From positions 1 through 11,444 of the forward strand of contig RKSB01000189.1 in NCBI GenBank assembly GCA_007571095.1: DNA of 11,444 bases, read 5' to 3'. Below, piece after piece: positions 1 to 6,305 of this stretch; the first letter of the stretch is position 1; each line of letters opens with the position of its first letter. Both the position numbers and the translations under genes were made by a program. This stretch comes from K189A clade bacterium (GTDB taxonomy: Bacteria; Pseudomonadota; Gammaproteobacteria; Pseudomonadales; Azotimanducaceae). Below the pieces are notes generated by a model that was not told the DNA's origin, did not search any database, and worked only from the letters and a program-made list of their open reading frames with translations.

Positions 1-880
1 GTCGGCCGACATTGCCGTGTGGAAGGATTCCGGGCGGCTGACCGACGACGAGCGGTTGATCGTCAAGCGCAATCTCGGATTCTTTTCCACCGCCGATTCT
101 CTGGTCGCCAACAACCTGGTGCTGGCGGTTTATCGTTTGATCACCAACCCCGAGTGCAGACAGTATCTGCTGAGGCAGGCTTTTGAGGAGGCCATTCACA
201 CCCACGCCTATCAGTATTGCATCGAGTCTCTGGGCCTGGATGAGGGTGAGATTTTCAACATGTACCGAGAAGTCCCCTCGGTGGAGAGCAAGGCAGTGTG
301 GGTTTTGAAGCACACTCAGGCACTCGCCGACCCAGAGTTTGAAACAGGCACGCCGACCAACGACAAGCGTCTGCTGGAAAACCTGATCGCCTTTTATGCA
401 GTGATGGAGGGCATTTTCTTCTACTGTGGCTTCACCCAGATTCTGTCCATGGGCCGCCGCAATCTTCTGGTCGGAGTTGCCGAGCAGTTTCAGTACATCC
501 TGAGAGATGAGTCCATGCACCTCAACTTCGGCATAGATGTCATCAATCAGATCAAGCAGGAAAACCCGCATTTGTGGGACTCAGAAATGCAGCAGAAAGC
601 CGTTGACCTGATTACGGAAGGCACCGAGCTTGAAATCAATTACGCCAGAGACACCATGCCGAGGGGCATTCTGGGCGGCATGAACGCAGCCTCTATGGAG
701 CAATACCTCAAGTTTATTGCCAACCGGCGGCTCAATCAGCTGGGCCTGCCATCTTCCTACACCGACGGCAAGAACACCTTTGACTGGATGTCTGAGATGA
801 TGGACTTGAAAAAAGAGAAGAACTTCTTTGAAACTCGCCCGACCGACTACCAGACCGGCGGCAGCCTGTCCTGGGATTAG
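1..880 (+). CDS. nrdB: Ribonucleoside-diphosphate reductase class Ia, beta (radical) subunit, 5'-truncated by window edge
   Basis: This is the small subunit of aerobic ribonucleotide reductase. It holds a di-iron centre and tyrosyl radical and works with NrdA in the cytoplasm to make deoxyribonucleotides. All the expected ligands are visible: Asp (95-97), Glu and His in the EEAIH motif (188-190 and 197-199), Glu in VMEGIFFY (407-409), and Glu and His in RDESMH (509-511 and 518-520). The radical tyrosine follows four residues after the first His (209-211), as in E. coli Tyr122. The C-terminal tail (PTDYQTGGSLSWD) is the part that normally docks on NrdA. The frame is open to the left edge, so the GTG at 17 is an internal Val; about 110-130 residues are probably missing. 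The gene ends with TAG at 878-880. The N-terminal wording (ADIAVWKD...LTDDE, NLGFF.TADS) is the Pseudomonas-like rather than the E. coli-like branch. nrdA presumably lies upstream, outside the window. Confidence 0.96.
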   Translation, partial: SADIAVWKDSGRLTDDERLIVKRNLGFFSTADSLVANNLVLAVYRLITNPECRQYLLRQAFEEAIHTHAYQYCIESLGLDEGEIFNMYREVPSVESKAVWVLKHTQALADPEFETGTPTNDKRLLENLIAFYAVMEGIFFYCGFTQILSMGRRNLLVGVAEQFQYILRDESMHLNFGIDVINQIKQENPHLWDSEMQQKAVDLITEGTELEINYARDTMPRGILGGMNAASMEQYLKFIANRRLNQLGLPSSYTDGKNTFDWMSEMMDLKKEKNFFETRPTDYQTGGSLSWD

Positions 881-1232
881 ACCGTTTTTTGGGCAGAGAA
901 GCCCTCTGGTTCGAAGGTCGTCAGCAGACGTCAGCAGACGTCAGCAGACGCCCGCTACACAGAAACCCGTCCAAAAAAGCCATCGGCCGATACTCTCTTG
1001 AGTGTTTCGATGGGAATTGTTCTGGCGGCATGACCGCCGTAATGAGCAGAATCGTTCAGATCGTCAATGCCCGAGAAGGTTACGCCGCACTCTGAAAGAC
1101 AGAGCGGACAGGGCGAGATCATGAACGGCGCATTATCGACAAAAGCCATCAAGGGGCTGGATGGACTGAGGCGGCGGTTGCTGAAGCCTGGACAGGCCTT
1201 GAGGGCGAATACCAGCACGATAAGTAGTTCGA
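881..1232. other. Intergenic stretch after nrdB, no supported gene
   Basis: No convincing gene is seen in this ~350 bp. Open frames exist on both strands (plus 889-1095 and 1067-1453, minus 955-1218), but they overlap one another, lack good ribosome binding sites and match no family I recognise. Structures noted: a run of six T directly after the nrdB stop (885-890) without a stable hairpin before it; a GGGC/GCCC hairpin at 891-904 without a following T run; the 10-bp tandem repeat at 921-950; a 10-bp palindrome ATCGGCCGAT at 982-991; and a GGCGG/CCGCC hairpin at 1024-1038. The nrdB transcript must end somewhere here, but no clear intrinsic terminator can be picked. Confidence 0.5.
921..950. 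repeat. Perfect 3 x 10-bp tandem repeat (TCAGCAGACG)
   Basis: Three exact, contiguous copies of TCAGCAGACG lie 41 bp after the nrdB stop codon, with further partial similarity just before (GGTCG). The unit is not a multiple of three and there is no supported gene over it, so it is most simply a replication-slippage repeat in noncoding DNA. Three short direct copies with no spacers do not make a CRISPR array. A role as a protein-binding site cannot be excluded, but nothing in the sequence shows it. Confidence 0.9.
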
Positions 1233-1427
1233 ATGAGGATATTCAAAAGAGCAATCGTGATTTTGGTGGCCGTTTTTGTTCTGGCCTTCGTCCTCGCAGT
1301 TATTCAGGTGACATTCGGGCAGTTATTCGGAGAAGTGCCGACATCGTTTCTGCTTTTCAAATTTTTCGTCATCACGGCCATAGTTCCCGTGTGCTTGTAT
1401 TTTTTCTTCACTCGAGGAAAAAAATGA
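1233..1427 (+). CDS. Small hypothetical membrane protein (64 aa, two predicted transmembrane helices)
   Basis: I do not recognise the family. The predicted protein begins with a short basic stretch (MRIFKR), followed by a hydrophobic helix of about residues 7-27. A short polar linker with FGQLFGE comes next, then a second hydrophobic helix at about 38-58, ending in a basic tail (TRGKK). This fits an inner-membrane hairpin with both ends in the cytoplasm by the positive-inside rule. An in-frame TAA ends 9 bp before the ATG, so the ATG is the natural start, but the sequence before it has no good Shine-Dalgarno motif. Base composition is visibly more AT-rich than the neighbours, which hydrophobic Phe/Ile/Val codons partly explain. 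It stands alone between nrdB and the beta-oxidation gene. The clean two-helix pattern is the main argument that it is real; chance translation remains possible. Confidence 0.5.
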   Translation: MRIFKRAIVILVAVFVLAFVLAVIQVTFGQLFGEVPTSFLLFKFFVITAIVPVCLYFFFTRGKK

Positions 1428-1699
1428 CCATAAAAACCCGGCCGCCCGTCTGACGACTATTGAAGCCGACTCGGCGCCTGAGCGGAGGCAGATCGCCGCC
1501 GCTTTTGTCGGCAGAACTCATCGACGGCTACACTGTTTGCTCGTCTGTGGTTAGAATGAAGGCGCAAGGCACCCTGTTTGGAACATGAAGCTCGACTCCG
1601 GCGAGCCCGAGTTTTACGCCCCAAATCAGTTGTGCAGGCACAGGTCACGGAGGAATAAGCCTCCGTTTTCAAGCTTCTCATTTTTAAGGAGTCATCCGC
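1428..1699. other. Upstream region of the fadB/fadJ-like gene
   Basis: This 272-bp stretch has no supported gene. It should carry the promoter of the gene starting at 1700. The best -10-like hexamer I see is TAGAAT at 1552-1557, but no good -35 lies at the right distance, so I do not call a promoter. I saw no convincing fatty-acid regulator operator (FadR or PsrA type). The last part holds the hairpin at 1647-1669 and the Shine-Dalgarno AAGGAG at 1686-1691. Confidence 0.5.
1647..1669 (+). terminator. Intrinsic terminator-like or attenuator hairpin just upstream of the fadB/fadJ-like gene
   Basis: A perfect 7-bp stem (ACGGAGG pairing with CCTCCGT) encloses a 6-nt AATAAG loop. The last stem base opens a four-T run (1666-1669). 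It lies only ~30 bp before the start codon at 1700. The T run is short, so termination may be weak. It could end transcripts coming from the nrdB/small-ORF side, or act as a leader attenuator of the beta-oxidation gene if its promoter lies upstream of it. The sequence alone cannot decide between these. Confidence 0.45.
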
Positions 1700-3808
1700 A
1701 TGAAAGGAACCGTACATTACGAAACACGAGGCGAGGTCGTCTTGATGACCATAGACAACCCGCCGGTCAATCCCCTGTCCAGCGGCGTTCGACAGGGGCT
1801 GTATGAGGGCATCGAAAAAGCCCAACAGGACGATTCTGTTCGCGCCATTGTTGTGACTGGTAAAGGACGTGCTTTCATCGCCGGTGCCGACATTTCCGAG
1901 TTCGGCCAGGCCGGACAGGAGGGTGCCAGCCTGCACCAGGTGATGAAGATGATGGAAGCAAGCCCCAAACCCCTGGTGGCGGCACTCAATGGCACGGCCT
2001 TCGGCGGCGGCCTGGAGGTCGCCCTTTGTTGCGATTTTCGAGTGGCTTCATCAAAAGCCCAGGTGGGCCTGCCCGAGGTCAAGCTCGGCCTGTTACCCGG
2101 TGCCGGCGGAACCCAGCGGCTTCCTCGGCTGATCGGTGCCGAGAAGGCCATGAACTTCATGTTGACAGGTCAGGGCGTACCGGCGGCGAAGGCCAAAGAC
2201 TTGGGCATAGTGGATGAACTGGTCGAGCCGGACGCGCTGATTGAGGCATCCATTACTCTGGCCCTCAAAAAAGCCGACGCCAGCGAGACTCGCAAGATTC
2301 GCAACGAAAACACCCTGCTGGAGGCTGACAGGGGCAACGCGGAAGTCTTTGCTGAAGCCCGCAGATTTGCCGCCCAGCGAATGCGCGGCCAGTTTGCTCC
2401 GGAAATGATCATTCGCTGTGTGGAGGCCGCCGTTAATCTGCAGGACTTTGATGCCGGCATGAAGGTTGAGGCAGAAAGGTTTCTTGAGTGCCTGCACAAT
2501 CCTCAACGTGCCGCCATGATTCATGTTTTCTTCGCCGAGAGGGAGGTCGCCAGAGTCCCCTTCATCAAGAAAGACACGCCCGTACACGAGGTTCATTCGG
2601 CCGGCGTTGTAGGGTGCGGAACCATGGGCGGCGGAATCGCCATGTGCTTCGCCAACGCCGGCATACCGGTTACTGTGCTGGAAACCGACGACGAGGCTTT
2701 GCAGCGCGGCCTGGGAGTCATTCGCGGAAACTACCAAAGCCAGGTTGACCGCGGCCGTCTCGCCGCCGGGCAGATGGACAAGAGGATGTCTCTGATAACG
2801 GGAGTAACGGACTACGGCAGGCTGGCCGATTCAGACATGGTCATAGAGGCGGTGTACGAAAACCTTGATTTGAAAATCAAGGTCTTCAAGCAGCTTGACG
2901 AGACGGTTAAAGCCGGAGCCCTTCTGATGAGCAATACCTCCGGCCTGGATGTCGACGCAATTGCTGCCTCTACTTCTCGACCCGGTCTGGTTGCCGGCAT
3001 GCATTTTTTCAGTCCGGCCAATGTGATGAGATTGCTGGAAGTGGTTCGCAGCAAGCACAGCGACAACAGCACTATCGCCACCGCCATGGCCATCGGCCGC
3101 AAGCTCGGCAAGGTCTCCGTTCTGGCTGGCAACTGCCCCGGCTTTATCGGCAACAGAATGCTGGCTGCTTACATGCAACAGGCATCGGGAATGATTCTGG
3201 AGGGTGCCACTCCCTATCAGGTGGATGGTGCGATCACCAGCTTTGGCCTGCCCATGGGCCCGTTTCAGATGAGCGATCTGGTTGGCCTTGACCTGGGCTG
3301 GCGTGCCCGCAAGCTGGCCGGCGTAAAGCCTGAAGACAGGCCGCCCGCCGCACTGGTACCGGACAGATTGTGCGACATGGGCCGATACGGCCAAAAGAGC
3401 GGCCGCGGCTTCTATATTTACCCGCAAGGCTCAAGGGCAGGAACGCCCGACCCAGAGGTCGTCTCGCTGGTTGAGGAAGCATCGAGCGAACTCGGCTTCT
3501 CACGCCGTGAGTTTGATGACTCAGAAGTACTGGAGCGGGCATTTTACCCCCTGATCAACGAGGGGGCGAAGATTCTGGAGGAAGGCATAGCGATCAGAGC
3601 CGTCGACATCGACATTGTTTACATTAATGGTTATGGTTTTCCGGCCTATCGGGGCGGACCCATGTTCTATGCCGACTCGATTGGACTGGACAAGATCTAT
3701 GAGCGGTTACAACAGCTTTCCGCCGACAAGGTGATTTCGGAGAAGCCGGCCGCCCTGCTTGAGCAGCTGGCCAAAGAAGGCAAGCGTTTCGCCGATTTTC
3801 AGGCCTGA
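1700..3808 (+). CDS. Multifunctional enoyl-CoA hydratase / 3-hydroxyacyl-CoA dehydrogenase (FadB/FadJ/EHHADH-like)
   Basis: This 702-aa cytoplasmic beta-oxidation enzyme should hydrate trans-2-enoyl-CoA and then oxidise the 3-hydroxyacyl-CoA with NAD+. An N-terminal crotonase domain (about 1-190) has the oxyanion-hole segments GRAFIAGAD and GTAFGGGLE. Glu106 and Glu126 are 20 residues apart, as are catalytic Glu144 and Glu164 of rat mitochondrial hydratase. A linker leads to a Rossmann domain with GCGTMG at 305-310, SNTS at 411-414 and the catalytic His435 in MHFFSPA. The C-terminal dehydrogenase domains follow, with GNCPGFIGNR (477-486) and NGYGFP/GGPM (643-654). The start is fixed by AAGGAG at 1686-1691, 8 bp before the ATG. 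Length and the single compact crotonase domain resemble the peroxisomal bifunctional type more than FadB (729 aa in E. coli), so I give no symbol. No thiolase is adjacent. It faces a convergent acyl-CoA dehydrogenase operon, which could supply its substrate. Its last ~315 bp are duplicated downstream. Confidence 0.95.
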   Translation: MKGTVHYETRGEVVLMTIDNPPVNPLSSGVRQGLYEGIEKAQQDDSVRAIVVTGKGRAFIAGADISEFGQAGQEGASLHQVMKMMEASPKPLVAALNGTAFGGGLEVALCCDFRVASSKAQVGLPEVKLGLLPGAGGTQRLPRLIGAEKAMNFMLTGQGVPAAKAKDLGIVDELVEPDALIEASITLALKKADASETRKIRNENTLLEADRGNAEVFAEARRFAAQRMRGQFAPEMIIRCVEAAVNLQDFDAGMKVEAERFLECLHNPQRAAMIHVFFAEREVARVPFIKKDTPVHEVHSAGVVGCGTMGGGIAMCFANAGIPVTVLETDDEALQRGLGVIRGNYQSQVDRGRLAAGQMDKRMSLITGVTDYGRLADSDMVIEAVYENLDLKIKVFKQLDETVKAGALLMSNTSGLDVDAIAASTSRPGLVAGMHFFSPANVMRLLEVVRSKHSDNSTIATAMAIGRKLGKVSVLAGNCPGFIGNRMLAAYMQQASGMILEGATPYQVDGAITSFGLPMGPFQMSDLVGLDLGWRARKLAGVKPEDRPPAALVPDRLCDMGRYGQKSGRGFYIYPQGSRAGTPDPEVVSLVEEASSELGFSRREFDDSEVLERAFYPLINEGAKILEEGIAIRAVDIDIVYINGYGFPAYRGGPMFYADSIGLDKIYERLQQLSADKVISEKPAALLEQLAKEGKRFADFQA
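3493..3808 (+). repeat. Tandem duplication, copy 1 (intact 3' end of the fadB/fadJ-like gene)
   Basis: This stretch is repeated at 3824-4154 with a period of 331 bp at the left end and 346 bp at the right end, because copy 2 has 15 extra bases. It encodes the last ~104 residues of the multifunctional enzyme, including the conserved NGYGFP/GGPM motif, and is uninterrupted here. Bases 3506-3601 (96 nt) and 3683-3748 (66 nt) are identical in the two copies. A perfect ACCCCCT-type hairpin inside it (CCCCCT 3547-3552 with AGGGGG 3561-3566) is also present in copy 2. Confidence 0.95.
3799..3808. repeat. 10-bp palindrome TCAGGCCTGA carrying the gene's stop codon; near-copy at 4145-4154
   Basis: TCAGGCCTGA equals its own reverse complement. 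Read on the plus strand it ends the fadB/fadJ-like gene as Gln-Ala-stop. The second copy, TCAGGCCTGG at 4145-4154, read on the minus strand, ends the alpha/beta hydrolase also as Gln-Ala-stop. In an ancestor without the duplication, both convergent genes would therefore have ended inside this one palindrome, with their stop codons overlapping. Confidence 0.85.
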
Positions 3809-3823
3809 AGTTCCGGCCAGCAC

Positions 3824-4154
3824 CGGCTTCTCGCGTCGTGAGTTTGATGACTCAGAAGTACTGGAGCGGGCATTTTACCCCCTGATCAACGAGGGGGCGA
3901 AGATTCTGGAGGAAGGCATAGCGATCAGAGCCCCCGATATCGACCCTGTCTAATCGACATTGTTTACATTAATGGCAGGAGTTTTCCGGCCTATCGGGGC
4001 GAATCCTGAGTTCTACGCCGACTCGATAGGACTGGACAAGATCTATGAGCGGTTACAACAGCTTTCCGCCGACAAGGTGATTTCGGAGAAGCCGCCCGCC
4101 CTGCTTGAGCAGCTGGCCAAAGAAGGCAGGCGTTTCGCCGATTTTCAGGCCTGG
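3824..4154 (+). pseudogene. Tandem duplication, copy 2: decayed 3' fragment of the fadB/fadJ-like gene
   Basis: This fragment has no start codon or promoter of its own and matches the end of the intact gene next to it, so it is a duplicated remnant. Residues from GFSRREFDDSEVL to EEGIAIRA are kept. Then a 14-bp insertion after ATCGAC (apparently duplicating ATCGAC around CCTGTCTA) shifts the frame and creates TAA at 3951-3953. A 6-bp substituted block and a further 1-bp insertion follow, and the original frame is regained from FYADSIGLDK onward. The NGYGFP/GGPM motif is destroyed. The final stop is lost (TGA became TGG), so the frame runs on into the antisense of the hydrolase gene. Its last 10 bp overlap the 3' end of that hydrolase. 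The unit also carried a few bases of the hydrolase end (3809-3823 resembles 4155-4169). It is very unlikely to be translated usefully. Confidence 0.92.
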
Positions 4155-5029
4155 ATTTCAGCCAGCATCTCTCTCAAGGCCTTGACGAACTCTCGCGGTT
4201 CGTCCAGGAACAGATGGTGGTGGGCTTCCGCTATCACCTTGACAGGAAAGGGATTCTTTCTAAGTGACTGCATATAGTCCAACGTATGCTCTTTGAACAG
4301 AGCACTCTTTTCTCCCATAATCAGACCAATTGGGCAGTCGAGAGACCGAAAGGTTTCGGCATGCTCCTCACGCGACCTGCTGGCATTTAGCGATGCCCGC
4401 ATATCCTCGTCGAACTTCCAGGTCCAGCCATCATCCACTCGCATGATAGAGTGCCTGGCAATATATTCCAGAATGTAGTCGTTCCTGCACGGTTGCCGAG
4501 GTTGCAGACGAAACCTTCGCCGAGCGGTTTCCGCATCAGGAAAGAGGCTGTTGCCCAAGCCCATCATGCCGCTGCGTTTTCTGCTTTCGTCGGGTGAACG
4601 CACCGCCGAGTCAACCAGCACAAGCCGCTTGATCTGATGGGGGTACCGAGCCGCCGCCTTGACTCCGATATAGCCGCCGAAGCTATGCCCTACCAGAGTT
4701 GCAGCCCCCATTCCCGAATGTTCAATGACGGCACTTATTTCCTTGGCGAACAGCCCTGTGGTGTAGTCGTATCTGTAGTCCGAGTCACCCATGCCGGTGA
4801 AGTCCAGACCAACCAGATAGTATTCGTCGGTCAGCAGCGGAGCGATGAAATCCCACCATCTGCTGTGGGCAAACATACCGTGGGCGAGCAGAATGCCGGG
4901 GCGGTCGGGGCTTCCCCAGCACCGATAATGGACCTCGCAATCCACCACCTCTACGCGGTTTTTGCTGGCTTCAGAATCTATGGCCTCCCTGAACCATGCG
5001 GGCAGGCTCGACTCTGCTTTCGGCCTCAT
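4145..5029 (-). CDS. Alpha/beta-fold hydrolase
   Basis: This 294-aa protein is a predicted cytoplasmic alpha/beta hydrolase; substrate is unknown (ester, thioester or similar). The core starts with ILLAHGMFAHSRWW, where His50-Gly51 is the usual oxyanion-hole HG. LVGLDFTGMGDSD follows, then the nucleophile elbow GHSFGG with Ser116. The catalytic His lies among His270-272 in the EAHHHLFLDEP segment near the C-terminus. The acid may lie in the LIMGEKSALF strand region (Glu240), but I am not certain. The ATG has AGGG eight bases upstream. It begins 10 bp after the stop of the acyl-CoA dehydrogenase on the same strand, so the two are almost certainly co-transcribed and perhaps translationally coupled. 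This suggests a job on an acyl-CoA or related ester, though that is inference. Its stop codon lies in the palindrome copy at the edge of the duplicated fragment, so its last codons overlap the pseudogene. Confidence 0.9.
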   Translation of the reverse strand: MRPKAESSLPAWFREAIDSEASKNRVEVVDCEVHYRCWGSPDRPGILLAHGMFAHSRWWDFIAPLLTDEYYLVGLDFTGMGDSDYRYDYTTGLFAKEISAVIEHSGMGAATLVGHSFGGYIGVKAAARYPHQIKRLVLVDSAVRSPDESRKRSGMMGLGNSLFPDAETARRRFRLQPRQPCRNDYILEYIARHSIMRVDDGWTWKFDEDMRASLNASRSREEHAETFRSLDCPIGLIMGEKSALFKEHTLDYMQSLRKNPFPVKVIAEAHHHLFLDEPREFVKALREMLAEIQA

Positions 5030-5039
5030 TCGAGAACCC

Positions 5040-6176
5040 TCAGGCCCGATAGCTCGAAAACCGCTTGAGGTGGTGGTCCCTGTTGCCGAAGAGGTTTTCT
5101 ATGGCGGTGATTCGCTTAAAGTAATGGCCTATTCTGAGTTCTTCGGTCATGCCCATGCCGCCGTGTAGCTGAATGGCACTCTGGCCAACGAAGCGGGCGG
5201 CCTTGTCGGCATAACTCTTGAAGGCCGAAACAGCCTTGAAGCCCTCCTCTGTTCGCCCCTCTTCCAGGCGCAGACAGGCCATATACATCAGCGATTTGGC
5301 CTGCTCGTGCTCAATGAACATATCAACCATTCGGTGCTGAAGAACCTGAAAGTTGCTGATCGGCTGGCCGAACTGGGTTCGAGTTCTGCAGTATTCCACC
5401 GTGTCCCTGTAGAGCACTTCCATGGCCCCGACCTGCTCCGAACAGGCGGCCAGAATGGCATCATTGAGGACCTCTTCAATGATCGGCCAGCTACTACCCT
5501 CGGATCCAAGCAGAGAGGTCTTGTCCAGAGCAACGTCCTGAAGCGTGACCTCAGAGGCCCGCATACTGTCAACTGTCGGATAGTCCCGAGTGGTCAGGCC
5601 GGTCACACCCTTGTCTACAAGGAAAAGGCTGACGCCTTCCCGAGAACGCTGGTCGCCGCCGGTTCGAGCGGAGACAATGAAAAAATCAGCCGCCGGACCG
5701 TTCAGGACCACCGACTTGTATCCATTCAGCAACCAGCCATCACCCTTTTTCTCGGCACTTGTGGTCAGGTCTGCCGTGTTGAAGCGCCCCTGAGGTTCGG
5801 CATAGGCGAAGGCACCCTGCCGAGTGCCGTTGGCGATGCCGTGAATGTAGGCGGCCTTTTGCCCGGCGTTGGCCAGCCGGCGCAACAGCCCTCCCGCCAG
5901 AACAACTGTCGGAATGTAGGGTTCCACCACCAGGCCTTTGCCGAACTGTTCCATCAGCAACATCAGATAGGATGGTGGCGCGTCGAAGCCACCGTCTTCT
6001 TCCGAAAAGAACATGCCAAGCCAGCCCTGGTCGGCAAACAGCTGCCAGTTTTTTTCGCTGAATCCTGAGTCGGACTGGACAATTTTGGTCCTTTGTTCGA
6101 AGTCGTAATCATTCTGGATGAACTTGGTGACGCTTTCCTGCAAAAGCACCTGTTCTTCTGAGAGCGAAAGATCCAT
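5040..6176 (-). CDS. Acyl-CoA dehydrogenase (FAD-dependent)
   Basis: The 378-aa cytoplasmic flavoenzyme should oxidise an acyl-CoA to the trans-2-enoyl-CoA, passing electrons to ETF. Length is normal for the family. The N-terminal helical domain begins MDLSLSEEQ. The middle beta domain includes AFAYAEP (122-128). The C-terminal helical domain has RTQFGQPISNFQ (266-277) and QLHGGMGMTEE (336-346), typical FAD and subunit-contact motifs. The end, HYFKRITAIENLFG, is the pattern of the PimD/FadE-like branch rather than the MCAD-type IYEGT. An ungapped comparison places Glu360 where MCAD has its catalytic Glu376; this placement is inference. Related enzymes of this branch often occur as unequal pairs, but no second dehydrogenase is next to it here. 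The start is favoured by the classic N-terminus, although the ribosome binding site is poor (AAGAG, nine bases upstream). It heads a two-gene operon with the hydrolase and converges on the multifunctional beta-oxidation gene. Confidence 0.95.
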   Translation of the reverse strand: MDLSLSEEQVLLQESVTKFIQNDYDFEQRTKIVQSDSGFSEKNWQLFADQGWLGMFFSEEDGGFDAPPSYLMLLMEQFGKGLVVEPYIPTVVLAGGLLRRLANAGQKAAYIHGIANGTRQGAFAYAEPQGRFNTADLTTSAEKKGDGWLLNGYKSVVLNGPAADFFIVSARTGGDQRSREGVSLFLVDKGVTGLTTRDYPTVDSMRASEVTLQDVALDKTSLLGSEGSSWPIIEEVLNDAILAACSEQVGAMEVLYRDTVEYCRTRTQFGQPISNFQVLQHRMVDMFIEHEQAKSLMYMACLRLEEGRTEEGFKAVSAFKSYADKAARFVGQSAIQLHGGMGMTEELRIGHYFKRITAIENLFGNRDHHLKRFSSYRA

Positions 6177-6187
6177 TATTGAGAACT

Positions 6188-6216
6188 CTTATAAAATCTG
6201 ACTTGCGTATTGTGAA
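6188..6216 (-). promoter_or_regulatory. Candidate sigma70 promoter for the acyl-CoA dehydrogenase operon
   Basis: On the minus strand there is TTCACA (6216-6211, five of six matches to TTGACA), exactly 17 bp, then TATAAG (6193-6188, five of six matches to TATAAT). Transcription would start near 6181, only about five bases before the ATG at 6176. The mRNA would then be almost leaderless, which agrees with the weak ribosome binding site. It is a sequence match only; a second promoter further upstream (a TTGACC lies near 6237-6242) could give a normal leader. Confidence 0.5.
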
Positions 6217-6282
6217 ATCGGCAGAGGGAACGCCGAAGGTCAAGGATAGCACAAAATCCTGTTTTTCTGAGCCACCCCAGGC

Positions 6283-6296
6283 CCTGCTTCGGCAGG
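6283..6296 (+). promoter_or_regulatory. C(UUCG)G tetraloop hairpin in the divergent intergenic region
   Basis: CCTGC, TTCG, GCAGG forms a perfect 5-bp stem closed by the very stable C(UUCG)G tetraloop. It lies just upstream of the -10 box at 6306, over the position where the -35 of that promoter would be expected, and no T run follows it. It may be a protein site, part of a longer minus-strand leader, or chance. Confidence 0.3.
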
Positions 6297-6305
6297 ACTC
6301 TTCGT

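Noticed and set aside
891..904. GGGC/GCCC hairpin as the nrdB terminator
   Set aside because: The T run lies before rather than after the stem, and the stem has only four pairs.
905..920. TGGTTCGAAGG resembling a tRNA T-loop
   Set aside because: The flanking bases do not form a T stem and no acceptor or anticodon arm can be folded around it.
921..950. CRISPR-like repeat
   Set aside because: The 10-bp units are contiguous, with no spacers, and there are no cas genes.
955..1218. 87-codon minus-strand frame with several Cys residues, after nrdB
   Set aside because: No ribosome binding site or recognisable domain, and it overlaps other equally plausible open frames; the CPLC...C pattern alone is too weak.
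1067..1453. 128-codon plus-strand frame overlapping the small membrane protein
   Set aside because: Composition is Arg/Ser-rich like a shadow frame, and the overlapping 64-aa frame has a much more protein-like two-helix pattern.
3759..3953. Separate 64-aa gene overlapping the end of the fadB/fadJ-like gene
   Set aside because: It is a frame created by the tandem duplication junction; its recognisable part is simply the repeated end of the neighbouring enzyme.
5307..6068. 253-codon open frame antisense to the acyl-CoA dehydrogenase
   Set aside because: Fully covered by a clear acyl-CoA dehydrogenase on the other strand, with no recognisable motif or ribosome binding site.
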